Notes: generated by a model not told the origin, from the letters alone. A DNA stretch of 17,634 nt from an uncultured Lachnospiraceae bacterium (GCA_948438565.1 CAOJLW010000010.1:1-17634), one strand, 5' to 3'; counted from the first letter of the stretch, positions 1 to 7,895 are shown. Made by a program: numbers and translations.

Positions 1-227
1 CCGTTTGTCTCCTCCCAGGCTCCATCTTTACCGTAATCCCGGCGGCTGACGGCCTCGCCATTCTCCGTTAACGTCACGCCGATATTGGATACGGATACTT
101 CCGCTGCGTAGTTTTCACTATAGTATGTCAGCGCCGCCCTCGCGCTCCCCACTGTGCTAAAGAGCAGCAGCGACGCTGCCGCCGCCAGGAGAATGACCGG
201 CGTTATGACACTCCTTTTTTTACTCAT
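1..227 (-). CDS. SipW-dependent TasA/BsaA-like matrix protein, 5' part only
   Basis: This is a partial gene that runs off the left edge; 75 codons are visible. The N-terminus begins MSKKRSVITPVILLAAAAS, followed by a hydrophobic core and then ARAALTYYSENYAAEVSVS. An alanine-rich leader followed by a short aromatic and polar mature start is typical of SipW-dependent signal peptides. These precede secreted TasA/CalY/BsaA-type biofilm matrix subunits. The ATG at 227 overlaps the stop of the upstream gene as ATGA, so translation is probably coupled. It is a second SipW-type subunit directly after another one, so the two may co-assemble. The family call rests on leader style and context, because the body of the protein is outside the window. 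Confidence 0.8.
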   Translation of the reverse strand, partial: MSKKRSVITPVILLAAAASLLLFSTVGSARAALTYYSENYAAEVSVSNIGVTLTENGEAVSRRDYGKDGAWEETN

Positions 228-760
228 GATCCACTGCCCCCTTCACTTGATGCGCCGCCTGCCTGACCCGAATCCAAAACCATAGACCAGTCTGCATACG
301 GCTTTCCATCCTTGTCGTAGAGCGCAGGCGTCGATTCCTGCACAACGATTACATTAAAATCTGTTTCCGCACCCAGATGATCAATCCCTATTAAAAGCTC
401 CGTAGCGCTGCCGCCTGCCGGAACCACGTCACTATAGTAATAATAACCGCCTTCTCCAAGCGTCCATTTGCCGGACGCATCGGAATACGTCAATGCATCC
501 TGATATGCGCTTCCAGCCAGCGCTTTCACACGAATAAAGCTTTCCCGATCACCCGTATTCTTAATAATCACATGTTTCGTCCAATTGCTGACCGTCTCCT
601 CTGGCACGCCTGTGGCAAACCCAAGACTGATCGCGGCGCCGCCGCTTGCCGTAGCGTAAGTCGTAAAGTAGGCCATGGCGCTGCCTGTGCTGATGGCTGC
701 CGTAAGCGCGAGCGCCGCTGCCGCCATGCCGATTGTTTTTTTATCGAGACATTTCCTCAT
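224..760 (-). CDS. SipW-dependent CalY/TasA-family fibre protein
   Basis: This 178-residue secreted protein has a signal peptide of about residues 1-30 ending in GSAMA, followed by YFTTYATASGG. This AMA-YFT junction is characteristic of TasA/CalY/camelysin-type proteins processed by the dedicated signal peptidase SipW. The segment KHVIIKNTGDRESFIRVKA (about residues 62-80) matches the usual TasA-family core strand, in which a noun-like 'V-NTG' turn is followed by 'FIRVK'. The C-terminus is a Gly/Ser-rich tail without a sorting signal. The start is set by an AAAGGGGG Shine-Dalgarno sequence that overlaps the stop of the preceding gene 13 bp upstream. Known relatives form amyloid-like or pilus-like biofilm fibres outside the cell. 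That this one forms fibres is inferred from family. Confidence 0.85.
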   Translation of the reverse strand: MRKCLDKKTIGMAAAALALTAAISTGSAMAYFTTYATASGGAAISLGFATGVPEETVSNWTKHVIIKNTGDRESFIRVKALAGSAYQDALTYSDASGKWTLGEGGYYYYSDVVPAGGSATELLIGIDHLGAETDFNVIVVQESTPALYDKDGKPYADWSMVLDSGQAGGASSEGGSGS

Positions 761-773
761 CGCTCATCCCCCT

Positions 774-1763
774 TTACTGCTGCGTACTGTCTGTCTGCTG
801 CTCGACGTCCCAGGTTCCGTCTGTATAAGTGAAATGGTTGACAATCCCTAGACTGTTGTTTGTACGTCCGTCATATGCATTTTTAAAAGTGACGCTTACA
901 GGATTTTGCGCATCCTCATCGGCAATTACCATTACCTGCTGTGACTGCGCGCCCACCGGCTGATAGCTTCCTCCGCTGTAGGCTTCCGTCACGGTTACCT
1001 GTGCGCCTGCCGGTATATGCCGCACCAAAACGCGTTTTTGACCCGGCGCATTGAAATTAATTGCCACTGCGTCGCTGTACACGCTTTTCCCATCCTTTTC
1101 GGCCTCTACCTGAAAGACAAAATACGCATCTCCCAGGCTTTGATTATATGAGGTCAATTCTTTTATAATTTCCAGATTTCCGTAGCGTACCGACTGATCT
1201 GGCTTTACATCCGCCGTCACATCGTATATCCAGGCGTCGTCCTGCGTCTCATAGTAATAATTGTTAGGCAGTGAGATTAAATATGGCGTAAACGCATACG
1301 AATATTCCGGAGAAGTAACGCTCTCTGCCTTTACCAAATACATTCCTGCGGACAGACCAGATATCGTATCCTGCACAGCCTCCGCTTTGTTTAAAACAAT
1401 CTCTTTTTCCGGATCCATAGCCGCGCTTTGCACCAGATTGGCCGCTGATTCAGCCATCTGCCGCCAAGACTCCGCTGTTGTATGTTCATCCGCTCCTGCA
1501 AAATCCAGCTCCTCATATCCGGTACACGGCGTATAGTTTCCGGACGCGTCCATATCCGCTACCCGGTAGATCCTGACCGGTATTTCCAATCCAGCCAATT
1601 CAGTGTATTCCGCCTCAACGTTTTCCAGCTTAAATGTGATAGAACATTCCCTGTCAACCTCCACTGCGCCTGCCGCGGACATTTTTTGTACGCCAGACAA
1701 CAGGGATACCAAAGCCAGGGCAAAAGCCAATGTCCATACGCCCTTTTTTCTACATACTTTCAT
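774..1763 (-). CDS. FctA/Spy0128-like pilin subunit without wall anchor
   Basis: This 329-residue secreted protein has a Sec signal peptide (about residues 1-31: KKGVW, hydrophobic core, KMSAA). The first domain (about 38-190) contains PYLISLPNNYYY and IYDVTADVKP, typical of Gram-positive pilin D1/FctA-like domains. The second (about 195-297) starts with LEIIKEL and ends with VTFKNAYDG. Lys201 and Asn295 sit where Spy0128-type domains form an internal Lys-Asn isopeptide bond. After it comes NNSLGIVNHFTYTDGTW and a polar tail. There is no LPxTG motif, no terminal membrane helix and no basic tail, so it must be released or held by other subunits. The Shine-Dalgarno GGGAGG overlaps the stop of the sortase gene 8 bp upstream, at a somewhat long spacing. 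Role as an accessory pilin is inferred. Confidence 0.8.
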   Translation of the reverse strand: MKVCRKKGVWTLAFALALVSLLSGVQKMSAAGAVEVDRECSITFKLENVEAEYTELAGLEIPVRIYRVADMDASGNYTPCTGYEELDFAGADEHTTAESWRQMAESAANLVQSAAMDPEKEIVLNKAEAVQDTISGLSAGMYLVKAESVTSPEYSYAFTPYLISLPNNYYYETQDDAWIYDVTADVKPDQSVRYGNLEIIKELTSYNQSLGDAYFVFQVEAEKDGKSVYSDAVAINFNAPGQKRVLVRHIPAGAQVTVTEAYSGGSYQPVGAQSQQVMVIADEDAQNPVSVTFKNAYDGRTNNSLGIVNHFTYTDGTWDVEQQTDSTQQ

Positions 1764-1771
1764 ATCTACTT

Positions 1772-2647
1772 TCAGCCTCCCTTTTCTTGCCCTTTATCCC
1801 GTCGCCGGAACAAGAACTTTATGAAAAATATCACAAGCAGTGTTACGGACAGGCCAATCAGCAAATACAGCATATAGTAGTTCTGCACTGCCTTTAGCAT
1901 GGACTCCGACACACTCTTCGCTTCCTCTTCCCCCGTGTACGGCACACGGCTTCCACGGACTAACAGCCTGTGGGAATTTACGCCGTATGGGGTACAGGTA
2001 AATAACGTCACCTGATCCTTCCCCTCTTCTATTTTAAGAGCATCACCTAATGCTTCCATATCGTCTTTATCTATCATCGGCAGAATCTTATCCACCTGAT
2101 ACGCAAGCGTTTCATCCAGGATATGAATGTAAAACGCATCTCCTTTTTCAAGCTGATCGATATCGGTAAACAGTCTTGCGCTTGGCAGGCCCCTGTGAGC
2201 CGCCAGCACGCTGTGTGTACTTTCTCCGCCAATCGGAAGCTTCGTCCCGTTTAAATGTCCCGCCCCCGTCTGCAAAATATCTTCGCCTGTACCGTGGTAA
2301 ATACTGATCTGGACATTGATCTTGGGAATGGAGATATAACCCATAATGCCATCTCCTGCAACGTTTAAAATTTTCCAGTATTCGGTATCCTGCAAATCCT
2401 CGCCCAACTCCCCAAAAACATCTCCAAACAGCGTATTATATGTCAACGTATGATTAAAAGCCTTTGCCGCTTCCCATTCGTCAGTCAAATCTTTTGGTTC
2501 CAAATCCTTGACGTTCTCTTCATAGGTACTAATCAACCTGCTTTGCAGGTATGTATTCCACTGATTCGAAACGGTTGGGTATGCCAGTATCCCAAAGCCA
2601 ACCAAAAACAACAGGCCAAAGAATACACTGGAAAGCTTCCGCATCAT
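1772..2647 (-). CDS. Class C (pilin-polymerising) sortase
   Basis: This 291-residue membrane transpeptidase would cleave an LPxTG-type signal and join the acyl intermediate to a pilin lysine. It has an N-terminal membrane segment (about 5-24) and a C-terminal one (about 258-280), the two-helix arrangement of class C enzymes, ending in a basic RRRDKGQEK tail. The catalytic residues are His151 in LAAHRGLPSA, Cys218 in TLFTCTPYGVNSHRLLVRG, and Arg227 nine residues after the cysteine. The canonical DP[FW] lid motif is not obvious in the region before the catalytic domain. The gene overlaps the preceding sortase by 4 bp (ATGATG, with TGA shared) and has the Shine-Dalgarno AAAGGGGG, so the two sortases are translationally coupled. 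Which pilin each processes cannot be told from sequence. Confidence 0.95.
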   Translation of the reverse strand: MMRKLSSVFFGLLFLVGFGILAYPTVSNQWNTYLQSRLISTYEENVKDLEPKDLTDEWEAAKAFNHTLTYNTLFGDVFGELGEDLQDTEYWKILNVAGDGIMGYISIPKINVQISIYHGTGEDILQTGAGHLNGTKLPIGGESTHSVLAAHRGLPSARLFTDIDQLEKGDAFYIHILDETLAYQVDKILPMIDKDDMEALGDALKIEEGKDQVTLFTCTPYGVNSHRLLVRGSRVPYTGEEEAKSVSESMLKAVQNYYMLYLLIGLSVTLLVIFFIKFLFRRRDKGQEKGG

Positions 2648-3744
2648 AACGAACCCCCTTTACCTGGATCCGAATCATCCCCATCCGATATGTCTTTTAA
2701 CCAATCCAAAATATCTACCTCTAAATCGGAAGGATATTCATACCAATCCGGATCGTGTTCCTTACTGTCGGATGGGTAAGCGTATGGCTCCTGACCGGAC
2801 GCTTTTTTTGGTATCGCATCCTGGCTGGCGGCTCCTGCCGCGGCTTCTTGTATCTTGCCGGCGCCCATCCTGACGGCAAACGATCCGGCTCTTTTCTTTA
2901 AACGCCTATCGATCAGATACAACAGGAGAATAAACGCCCCTGTCACTCCCAGGCCTACCAATACCCACAGCAGATAACTGGTATGCACGCTAGGCCCCAG
3001 GAACAGGGAACCGGTATCCTGCATTACCAGATCCTCATACTCTACCCTGTGTCCACGCACCAAAAGCCTGTGGCTGTTGACGCTATATGGCGTACAGGTT
3101 AAAAGCGTTACCAAATCCATTCCTTCCACAACATTTAAATCGCTGGTATCCGACGGTTCCACTACGTTAATCAGATCCACCTGATAACAAAGGGTATCAT
3201 CTAAAATATGGAGTACAAAATAATCCCCTTCCTGCAATTGATCCAAATCCGTAAATAACGCCGCGCTTGGAAGTCCCCTATGAGCGGAAATTACCGCATG
3301 GCCGTCTACACCGCCAATTGGAAGCGTACTGCCCTCTAAATGTCCGGCTCCCTTTTGTAAAACGGCCTCATTGGTCGTATGAAAAATCGGAAGATTGACA
3401 TTGATTTTGGGAATTTCCACAGAGCCTATCATCCCATCGCCCGTCAGATTCAGACATTCATTATATTCCGCCCCGCCTCCGCTGTGCAGCTCTGCCTCAG
3501 CGAAAGAATCTGGCAGAATATAGGGGACAAGCACATCGTTATAGGCCTTTGCCCTTGCCCACTCCGCATCATAATCGACCGTTCCCGCCGATTCCATAGA
3601 CGAAAGCGTCTCCTCATACGTGGACAGCAGCCGGGACTGCCTGTAGCTATTCCATTGGTTTGCTGCAAATGGATACAGCAACAGGGACAGGCCGGCCAAA
3701 AATAACAAACATAATATCATGGTCATAAAATGATTTTTTTTCAT
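2644..3744 (-). CDS. Class C sortase with acidic cytoplasmic tail
   Basis: This 366-residue enzyme uses the ATG at 3744, preceded by AAGGAGAG with 5-nt spacing; an in-frame extension to 3789 has no comparable ribosome site. Membrane segments are at about 7-26 and 256-278. The catalytic triad is His155 (ISAHRGLPSA), Cys217 (TLLTCTPYSVNSHRLLVRG) and Arg226. The His-Cys distance of 62 and Cys-Arg distance of 9 are, from memory, those of pneumococcal SrtC. No clear DP[FW] lid motif is seen. Unlike most class C sortases, about 88 residues follow the second helix. They begin basic, then become very acidic, with YAYPSD (321-326) and YEYPSD (335-340) repeats followed by VDILDWLKD. The gene lies directly after the major pilin gene, which suggests it polymerises that pilin. 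Confidence 0.95.
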   Translation of the reverse strand: MKKNHFMTMILCLLFLAGLSLLLYPFAANQWNSYRQSRLLSTYEETLSSMESAGTVDYDAEWARAKAYNDVLVPYILPDSFAEAELHSGGGAEYNECLNLTGDGMIGSVEIPKINVNLPIFHTTNEAVLQKGAGHLEGSTLPIGGVDGHAVISAHRGLPSAALFTDLDQLQEGDYFVLHILDDTLCYQVDLINVVEPSDTSDLNVVEGMDLVTLLTCTPYSVNSHRLLVRGHRVEYEDLVMQDTGSLFLGPSVHTSYLLWVLVGLGVTGAFILLLYLIDRRLKKRAGSFAVRMGAGKIQEAAAGAASQDAIPKKASGQEPYAYPSDSKEHDPDWYEYPSDLEVDILDWLKDISDGDDSDPGKGGSL

Positions 3745-3770
3745 CCGGACTCTCCTTGCTGTTGTATTTT

Positions 3771-3804
3771 TATTACCGGGACAAATCACTTTGCCCCGGT
3801 AATA
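3771..3804 (-). promoter_or_regulatory. 15-bp hairpin with GUGA loop between major pilin and sortase genes
   Basis: The arms 3771-3785 and 3790-3804 pair over 15 positions around a 4-base loop. Read as minus-strand RNA, all positions pair, one as G-U, and the loop is GUGA, a GNRA tetraloop. Read as plus-strand RNA, the same position is an A-C mismatch. So the structure fits the direction of the operon. The bases after it in the minus sense are A-rich rather than a U-run, so it is not a standard intrinsic terminator. It lies 40 bp past the pilin stop and upstream of the sortase ribosome site. A 3'-end stabiliser or RNase-processing barrier that keeps pilin mRNA in excess of sortase mRNA is the inferred role. 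Confidence 0.75.
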
Positions 3805-3843
3805 GAATTGTTTTTATTTCTCAAAAATACTCTTATCGACTGA

Positions 3844-5457
3844 TTATTTTGCAGACCTTCTGCGGCTTGCGAAAAACATTGCTGCTGCAAGGATCATAAT
3901 CAGGCAGCCGCCGATTGTGAAGATTGTCGTACCAATACCACCCGTAGAAGGCAGACCAGCCAATTTGGTGTTGTGGAACTCAAAAGTGTCTTCCGATGTG
4001 TCAGTTTTTACTGTAACGCCGCCTTCATTTGTCCAGGTATACTCGGTGGACGTCTGCTCGTCGCCCTCGCCAATGATAATTGTAGGACCGCCTGTCAATT
4101 TGCCAGTAGTCTGATCAAAGGTTGCTTCAATACGCACTTTGATATATTCATCTCTGAGCTGATATCCTGCCGGAGCCTTTTCCTCATGCAGATAGTAATC
4201 TGTATTGGCTTTCAGACCTGTAAATGCTGCGATACCGTTTTCTCCTGTCACACCTGTAGCAATGGAATCCACCTTTGTATAGGTTCCATCCTGATTTTTT
4301 GTATAGATTGCAAATTCAGCGTTTGCAAGCGGTGTATATGTCTTTTCCGTTTCTCCTTCTTTTACAACTCCATCATCTGTTTTCTTGAAGTTCTCTGTAA
4401 TGGTTGTATCTGTTCCATTTGCCTTTGCGTTAATGCCAAACGTATACTGTTCCGTTTCCTTCTCCTGGCTTGTAACGGATTCCTTATTGGTCGGATCATT
4501 GGTATAGTCTACTTTTACATTGTTCGTTGTCAGATTAACAGCCTGATCTAAATTCTGTTTTGCTTCTTCTGTCAACTGTGCCTGATATTCTACGACAATG
4601 TATTTGCCGCCGTTTATGTACGCTTTTGCCTGGTCGCCAGCGCCTTTTGCATTTGCAGTTTCGGAAACGTCAATTGTCATCTTTGTGCCGTTCATTGACG
4701 GCGTAACTGTTAATTCCGTCCTGTCTGCCTCTTCAGAATCTTTTGCAGGCTGTAAATAAACCTTCACGCTGTTTGCAACAAATTCAAGATTATTAGACAA
4801 GGTATCGGTAATCACATATTTTACTTCTTTGTAGTTATCCTGATATGCCGGAATCTGAGCTTTAATTGTAAATGGAATCTTATCATCAAGCTGGAAATTA
4901 TTGTTTGCCGTTGTCTTTTCTACGTCCGGTTTGGAGAATTTTGCATATGCATTAACGCCTCCGGCAACAAAGTTTCCTGATGCGTCAACGCTGCCGCCTG
5001 TTAAGGTTCCGTTTGCATCCGTCCCAACATTGACGCTGACAATCATCGGATTATAAATCGTCTGATTGGTGCCGCTAATCAAAATCAGCCACATACCCGC
5101 TTCTAAAGCTGTCGTATAGTTCGTAGTTGCCGCTTCCTCTGATGCCGGCGTCCAGGTAAGGCCTGTTTTCTCCGGCAATGCCGCTGTGCCGGCCTGCGCT
5201 GCCAACTCTGTAATCTCAGATGCCGCCGGAACTTCCAGATTGCTTGGTTTCCCTGTAACAATATTCTCAAATTTACCGTTCGCATTGTAACGAACAATCT
5301 GATATGCCTTTAATGTTGCGCCCTTTACTACATTCTGAACCGTTACGGTTGCCGTTGGAGCTTGTTGAACGGTCGGTTCCGCCATACCCATGGTTGTCAT
5401 TCCCATGACCATTGCCAGTGTCAATAGCACTGCAAACAGTTTCTTCATCTTTTTCAT
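3844..5457 (-). CDS. Major (backbone) pilin, LPSTG sorting signal
   Basis: This 537-residue isopeptide-forming backbone pilin has a signal peptide at about 1-26 (MKKMKKLFAVLLTLAMVMG, ending MGMA). A D1 domain follows (about 35-170, with VKGATLKAYQI). GGVNAYAKFSKPDVEKT resembles the pilin motif; Lys173 is the best candidate for intersubunit linkage. The D2 fimbrial isopeptide domain is at about 178-320 (YVITDTLSNNLEF, ending VKVDYTNDP). A SpaA/CnaB domain (about 340-497) carries the E-box-like YYLHEEKAPAGY and ends FHNTK. LPSTG is at 502-506, followed by a membrane helix and RRRSAK. The ATG at 5457 is chosen because AGGAAGGA lies just upstream and a signal peptide follows at once. The LPSTG signal, pilin motif and adjacent sortase together make this the shaft subunit. 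Confidence 0.95.
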   Translation of the reverse strand: MKKMKKLFAVLLTLAMVMGMTTMGMAEPTVQQAPTATVTVQNVVKGATLKAYQIVRYNANGKFENIVTGKPSNLEVPAASEITELAAQAGTAALPEKTGLTWTPASEEAATTNYTTALEAGMWLILISGTNQTIYNPMIVSVNVGTDANGTLTGGSVDASGNFVAGGVNAYAKFSKPDVEKTTANNNFQLDDKIPFTIKAQIPAYQDNYKEVKYVITDTLSNNLEFVANSVKVYLQPAKDSEEADRTELTVTPSMNGTKMTIDVSETANAKGAGDQAKAYINGGKYIVVEYQAQLTEEAKQNLDQAVNLTTNNVKVDYTNDPTNKESVTSQEKETEQYTFGINAKANGTDTTITENFKKTDDGVVKEGETEKTYTPLANAEFAIYTKNQDGTYTKVDSIATGVTGENGIAAFTGLKANTDYYLHEEKAPAGYQLRDEYIKVRIEATFDQTTGKLTGGPTIIIGEGDEQTSTEYTWTNEGGVTVKTDTSEDTFEFHNTKLAGLPSTGGIGTTIFTIGGCLIMILAAAMFFASRRRSAK

Positions 5458-5605
5458 TTTTCCTTCCTTTCTTAGGGAACTCTGCCCTGTCTGTTGCTTG
5501 TTTTTAGTTACGTACTTCTTGGTTATTTGTTGCGTTGCGGTTTCAGAGCCGTTGAGAAATCTATATTTCTTTTTTCCACTTCCCAACGCCTCCACTACCG
5601 TTGTT

Positions 5606-5635
5606 TTTATATAAGATCAGTAAGTTCCTGACCAA
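5606..5635 (-). promoter_or_regulatory. Possible internal promoter for the major pilin gene
   Basis: The 202-bp gap 5458-5659 is the longest between the pilin genes. In the minus sense it holds TTGGTC (5630-5635) and TATAAA (5606-5611) separated by 18 bp, about 150 nt before the pilin start. The -35 matches consensus at only three positions, so this is weak. The remaining leader is purine-rich with a small stem (AGAAAT/ATTTCT). A short hairpin (5656-5671) overlaps the stop codon of the upstream gene. No terminator is evident. A separate promoter would raise shaft pilin expression above that of the large upstream genes. Confidence 0.35.
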
Positions 5636-5659
5636 ATATCATGGTTGTGTCAGACCGGA

Positions 5660-7852
5660 TCAATGGATCCGCACCCTGCGTTGTTTCATATAAACCCCGC
5701 TTGCAATCATCATCAACAGCGTCCCTGCAAGCACATAGAGATAAATGCCAGCTCCACCGCTGTCAGGCAGCGTATATAAAAAGTCATCGAATACTGTAAT
5801 CTCTACTTTGCTATACTCTCCGCTTTTCTGTATCAGCTGCAATTTCGTAACTTGATCCGCGGGCGTCTGCCCTGCTGCCGGAACGTCTATCGGCTGATCC
5901 GACGATGCCTTGAGACTCCCCGCAGATACAGTGATGCGCCTGGGATCCGCCTCTTCTCTTATAATTTCAATTGTCACCGGCTCCTTCATCACCATATAGG
6001 GATGCGGCGCTTTTGTTTCTTCCAGGATATATCTGCCGGAGGGCAGTCCGGAAATTTGGATGACGCCGTCTTGGTCTGTTACATACGTTCCGACTTCCGT
6101 TCCATTTTCATCCGTCAGTGTAAACGAAGCGTCTTTTATCCGAATCGTATCCGATTTATTTGTTTTAATCAGTTGCAAATCCAGTTTATCCGCCACATAA
6201 ATATTGGTAAATGTAAAATCCAGCATATCGTCTTTTTTGAGTTCGCCGCTTTGCACTCTGTCTGACTCGTCTATCGTATAATCTCCGGGAAGGTTTATTT
6301 CTTCTACCTGGTATTCGGTATTGTAATCAAGTCCCTCAAACCAAACCGTTTCGTTGGCCCTAATCATAAACTTCCCGTCATCTGACGTCTGGCCGCTTGT
6401 GCTCTCACCGCCTACCATTTTTTTATAAACAGCCTTTGGCACAGGCGTAAAATCATCGTCCTTTTTGCCTTTTTTCTTTAGAACAAATGTAAATTCTCCA
6501 GTTTCACTGGGAACGTCCTCCGCTACCGCAGAATCGATCAACTTCGTAACAGATAACTGTTTTTCTACGCGCTGATTTTCAAATTCCAGCGGCCGAACCG
6601 AATCCGATACCTGATAATCGGTATAACCCTCCGTATGGAGCGGCTTGGTCTGCGTATAATCGGGATCTGCCTGTTCACTTACGTTATAAAACGTTCCCTT
6701 ATCTATATTGATAAACAACGCCATCTGTTCAGGCTTCAGGCCGAATTTCCCATCTACCGTTTTCTGTGGTTCTTCATAGACCAGTTGTCGCGTTTCCGTA
6801 TCATAAAGATAGTATTCTGCGTCCGACCATGCGCTGTCCTCGCCTTTCCTGCCCTGCGTTAAGAGGAAGGTAAACGTTTTATCCCTGTCGCCCTCGCCAT
6901 TCAACTTTTTAGAAACAGCAAACGCCGCTTTGGTATTGGTAAAAGTCAGATCGTTCGTTGCGTGAATCTGCCCTTCCTGCACCGTTGCACTCGCCGCTCG
7001 CCAGCCGAACGGTAACTGAATCTCTTCCACTCGATAGTCGCCATTCGCCGGAATCTGAAAGACTGCCGTACAGTTGCCTGGCAGCCGGACGATTCCTTTT
7101 TCTCCGGTATTGGCGGTCGTCACATTTCCGGCTGTGTCTTTAATGATATAATCTGCATTTTTGTACGGACTGCGGTTCAACTCCAAAGTAAACTGGAATA
7201 TCTCATCTTCCTTTAAAGGAAATGGATAATCATCTACCGCTAGAATAGATTTGGTAATCGAAAGCGTCGCCTGATCCGTTTTGATATCGGGGATAAAACG
7301 ATTGGTAAACGTCTCGCTTGCCCCTTTCCGATAGATCACGCCTTCCTTGACAACCGACTCTCCCAATGCTAATACGCGTTCAAATTTTCCTTGCAGCGCT
7401 GACGGAATTTCCTCCGTCACCCGATATTTGGTCTCCAGGCCAAGCTCTTGAAACCAGGCCGTCTCTCCGGGTTCCAGTTCAAAATAACCGGCGTCTGTCT
7501 GATACGTAATAATATTGCCGCGATCGTCCGCTTTTTCTGTCCCGTCCGCCTGTATAATCGTGTATTCCTGTCTGTCTATAGGCGCATATTCTTCTCCGTC
7601 CGCCGTAATTTCATCCAAACCCAATTCCAATACAAATGTGAATTTGGGCAGCGGTTCGTCCTCTTTTTTTTGTTCGAGGTATTCGGCTTCATTTTCCAGT
7701 ACTTTGGATACATACAAATCCGGAGCTGCTTTTGGTTGATTGACAAATGTCACCCTGGGTATTGCAGAACCGAATGCATCAATTGGCGCTATACATCCCA
7801 CCAGGCAGCAGATAACAGCCAGGAAGGATACCACTCTTTTTAATTTTTTCAT
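5660..7852 (-). CDS. Multi-domain pilin / surface protein with LPDSG sorting signal
   Basis: This 730-residue protein has an N-terminal signal (about 1-28). Four related beta-rich domains follow, of the DUF7601/Spy0128-like type. They start LYVSK (Lys50), LSITK (Lys201), FAVSK (Lys315) and LSVTK (Lys437). They end FTNRF (Asn184), FTNTK (Asn306), FENQR (Asn426) and FTNIY (Asn550), so each offers a Lys-Asn pair for an internal isopeptide bond. A SpaA-like domain (about 556-632) contains GLPSGRYILEETKAP. A linker then leads to LPDSG (695-699), a membrane helix and KQRRVRIH. It is likely the minor, basal or anchoring pilin, placed between the giant adhesin and the shaft pilin. Its start codon lies 43 nt from its Shine-Dalgarno site, with a perfect hairpin between them. 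Confidence 0.9.
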   Translation of the reverse strand: MKKLKRVVSFLAVICCLVGCIAPIDAFGSAIPRVTFVNQPKAAPDLYVSKVLENEAEYLEQKKEDEPLPKFTFVLELGLDEITADGEEYAPIDRQEYTIIQADGTEKADDRGNIITYQTDAGYFELEPGETAWFQELGLETKYRVTEEIPSALQGKFERVLALGESVVKEGVIYRKGASETFTNRFIPDIKTDQATLSITKSILAVDDYPFPLKEDEIFQFTLELNRSPYKNADYIIKDTAGNVTTANTGEKGIVRLPGNCTAVFQIPANGDYRVEEIQLPFGWRAASATVQEGQIHATNDLTFTNTKAAFAVSKKLNGEGDRDKTFTFLLTQGRKGEDSAWSDAEYYLYDTETRQLVYEEPQKTVDGKFGLKPEQMALFINIDKGTFYNVSEQADPDYTQTKPLHTEGYTDYQVSDSVRPLEFENQRVEKQLSVTKLIDSAVAEDVPSETGEFTFVLKKKGKKDDDFTPVPKAVYKKMVGGESTSGQTSDDGKFMIRANETVWFEGLDYNTEYQVEEINLPGDYTIDESDRVQSGELKKDDMLDFTFTNIYVADKLDLQLIKTNKSDTIRIKDASFTLTDENGTEVGTYVTDQDGVIQISGLPSGRYILEETKAPHPYMVMKEPVTIEIIREEADPRRITVSAGSLKASSDQPIDVPAAGQTPADQVTKLQLIQKSGEYSKVEITVFDDFLYTLPDSGGAGIYLYVLAGTLLMMIASGVYMKQRRVRIH

Positions 7853-7862
7853 ACTATGCTCA

Positions 7863-7891
7863 GGCTTTTCCCGCTCTGAGCGGGAAAAGCC
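7863..7891 (-). promoter_or_regulatory. Perfect 13-bp hairpin between SD and start codon of the LPDSG pilin
   Basis: The arms GGCTTTTCCCGCT (7863-7875) and 7879-7891 are exact reverse complements around a 3-base loop. In the mRNA the hairpin sits between AGGAGG (7896-7901) and the ATG at 7852. The linear SD-start gap is 43 nt, but folding the 29-nt hairpin out leaves about 14 nt. No U-run follows in the minus sense (the next bases are TGAGCATAG), so it is not an intrinsic terminator. It may bring the SD close to the start by folding, or tune translation or mRNA decay between the giant gene and the pilins. That role is inference; the structure is directly visible. Confidence 0.85.
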
Positions 7892-7895
7892 GGAT

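Noticed and set aside
3745..3789. In-frame extension of the first sortase upstream of 3744
   Set aside because: It overlaps the hairpin 3771-3804, and AAGGAGAG sits at proper spacing from the ATG at 3744.
3973..4551. 192-codon plus-strand frame opposite the major pilin
   Set aside because: It is antisense to a well-supported pilin gene, cysteine- and phenylalanine-rich, with no domain or ribosome site.
5458..5595. In-frame N-terminal extension of the major pilin from a GTG at 5595
   Set aside because: It would put 46 polar residues before a clear signal peptide, and the strong AGGAAGGA site points to the ATG at 5457.
7793..7852. Lipobox-like LVGC in the leader of the LPDSG pilin
   Set aside because: The protein has a full C-terminal sorting signal with helix and basic tail. 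Dual lipidation and wall anchoring is unlikely, and the signal continues to a normal Sec-type end near residue 28.
7863..7891. The hairpin as an intrinsic terminator
   Set aside because: No U-run follows on the minus strand, and the plus strand carries no gene that would need it.
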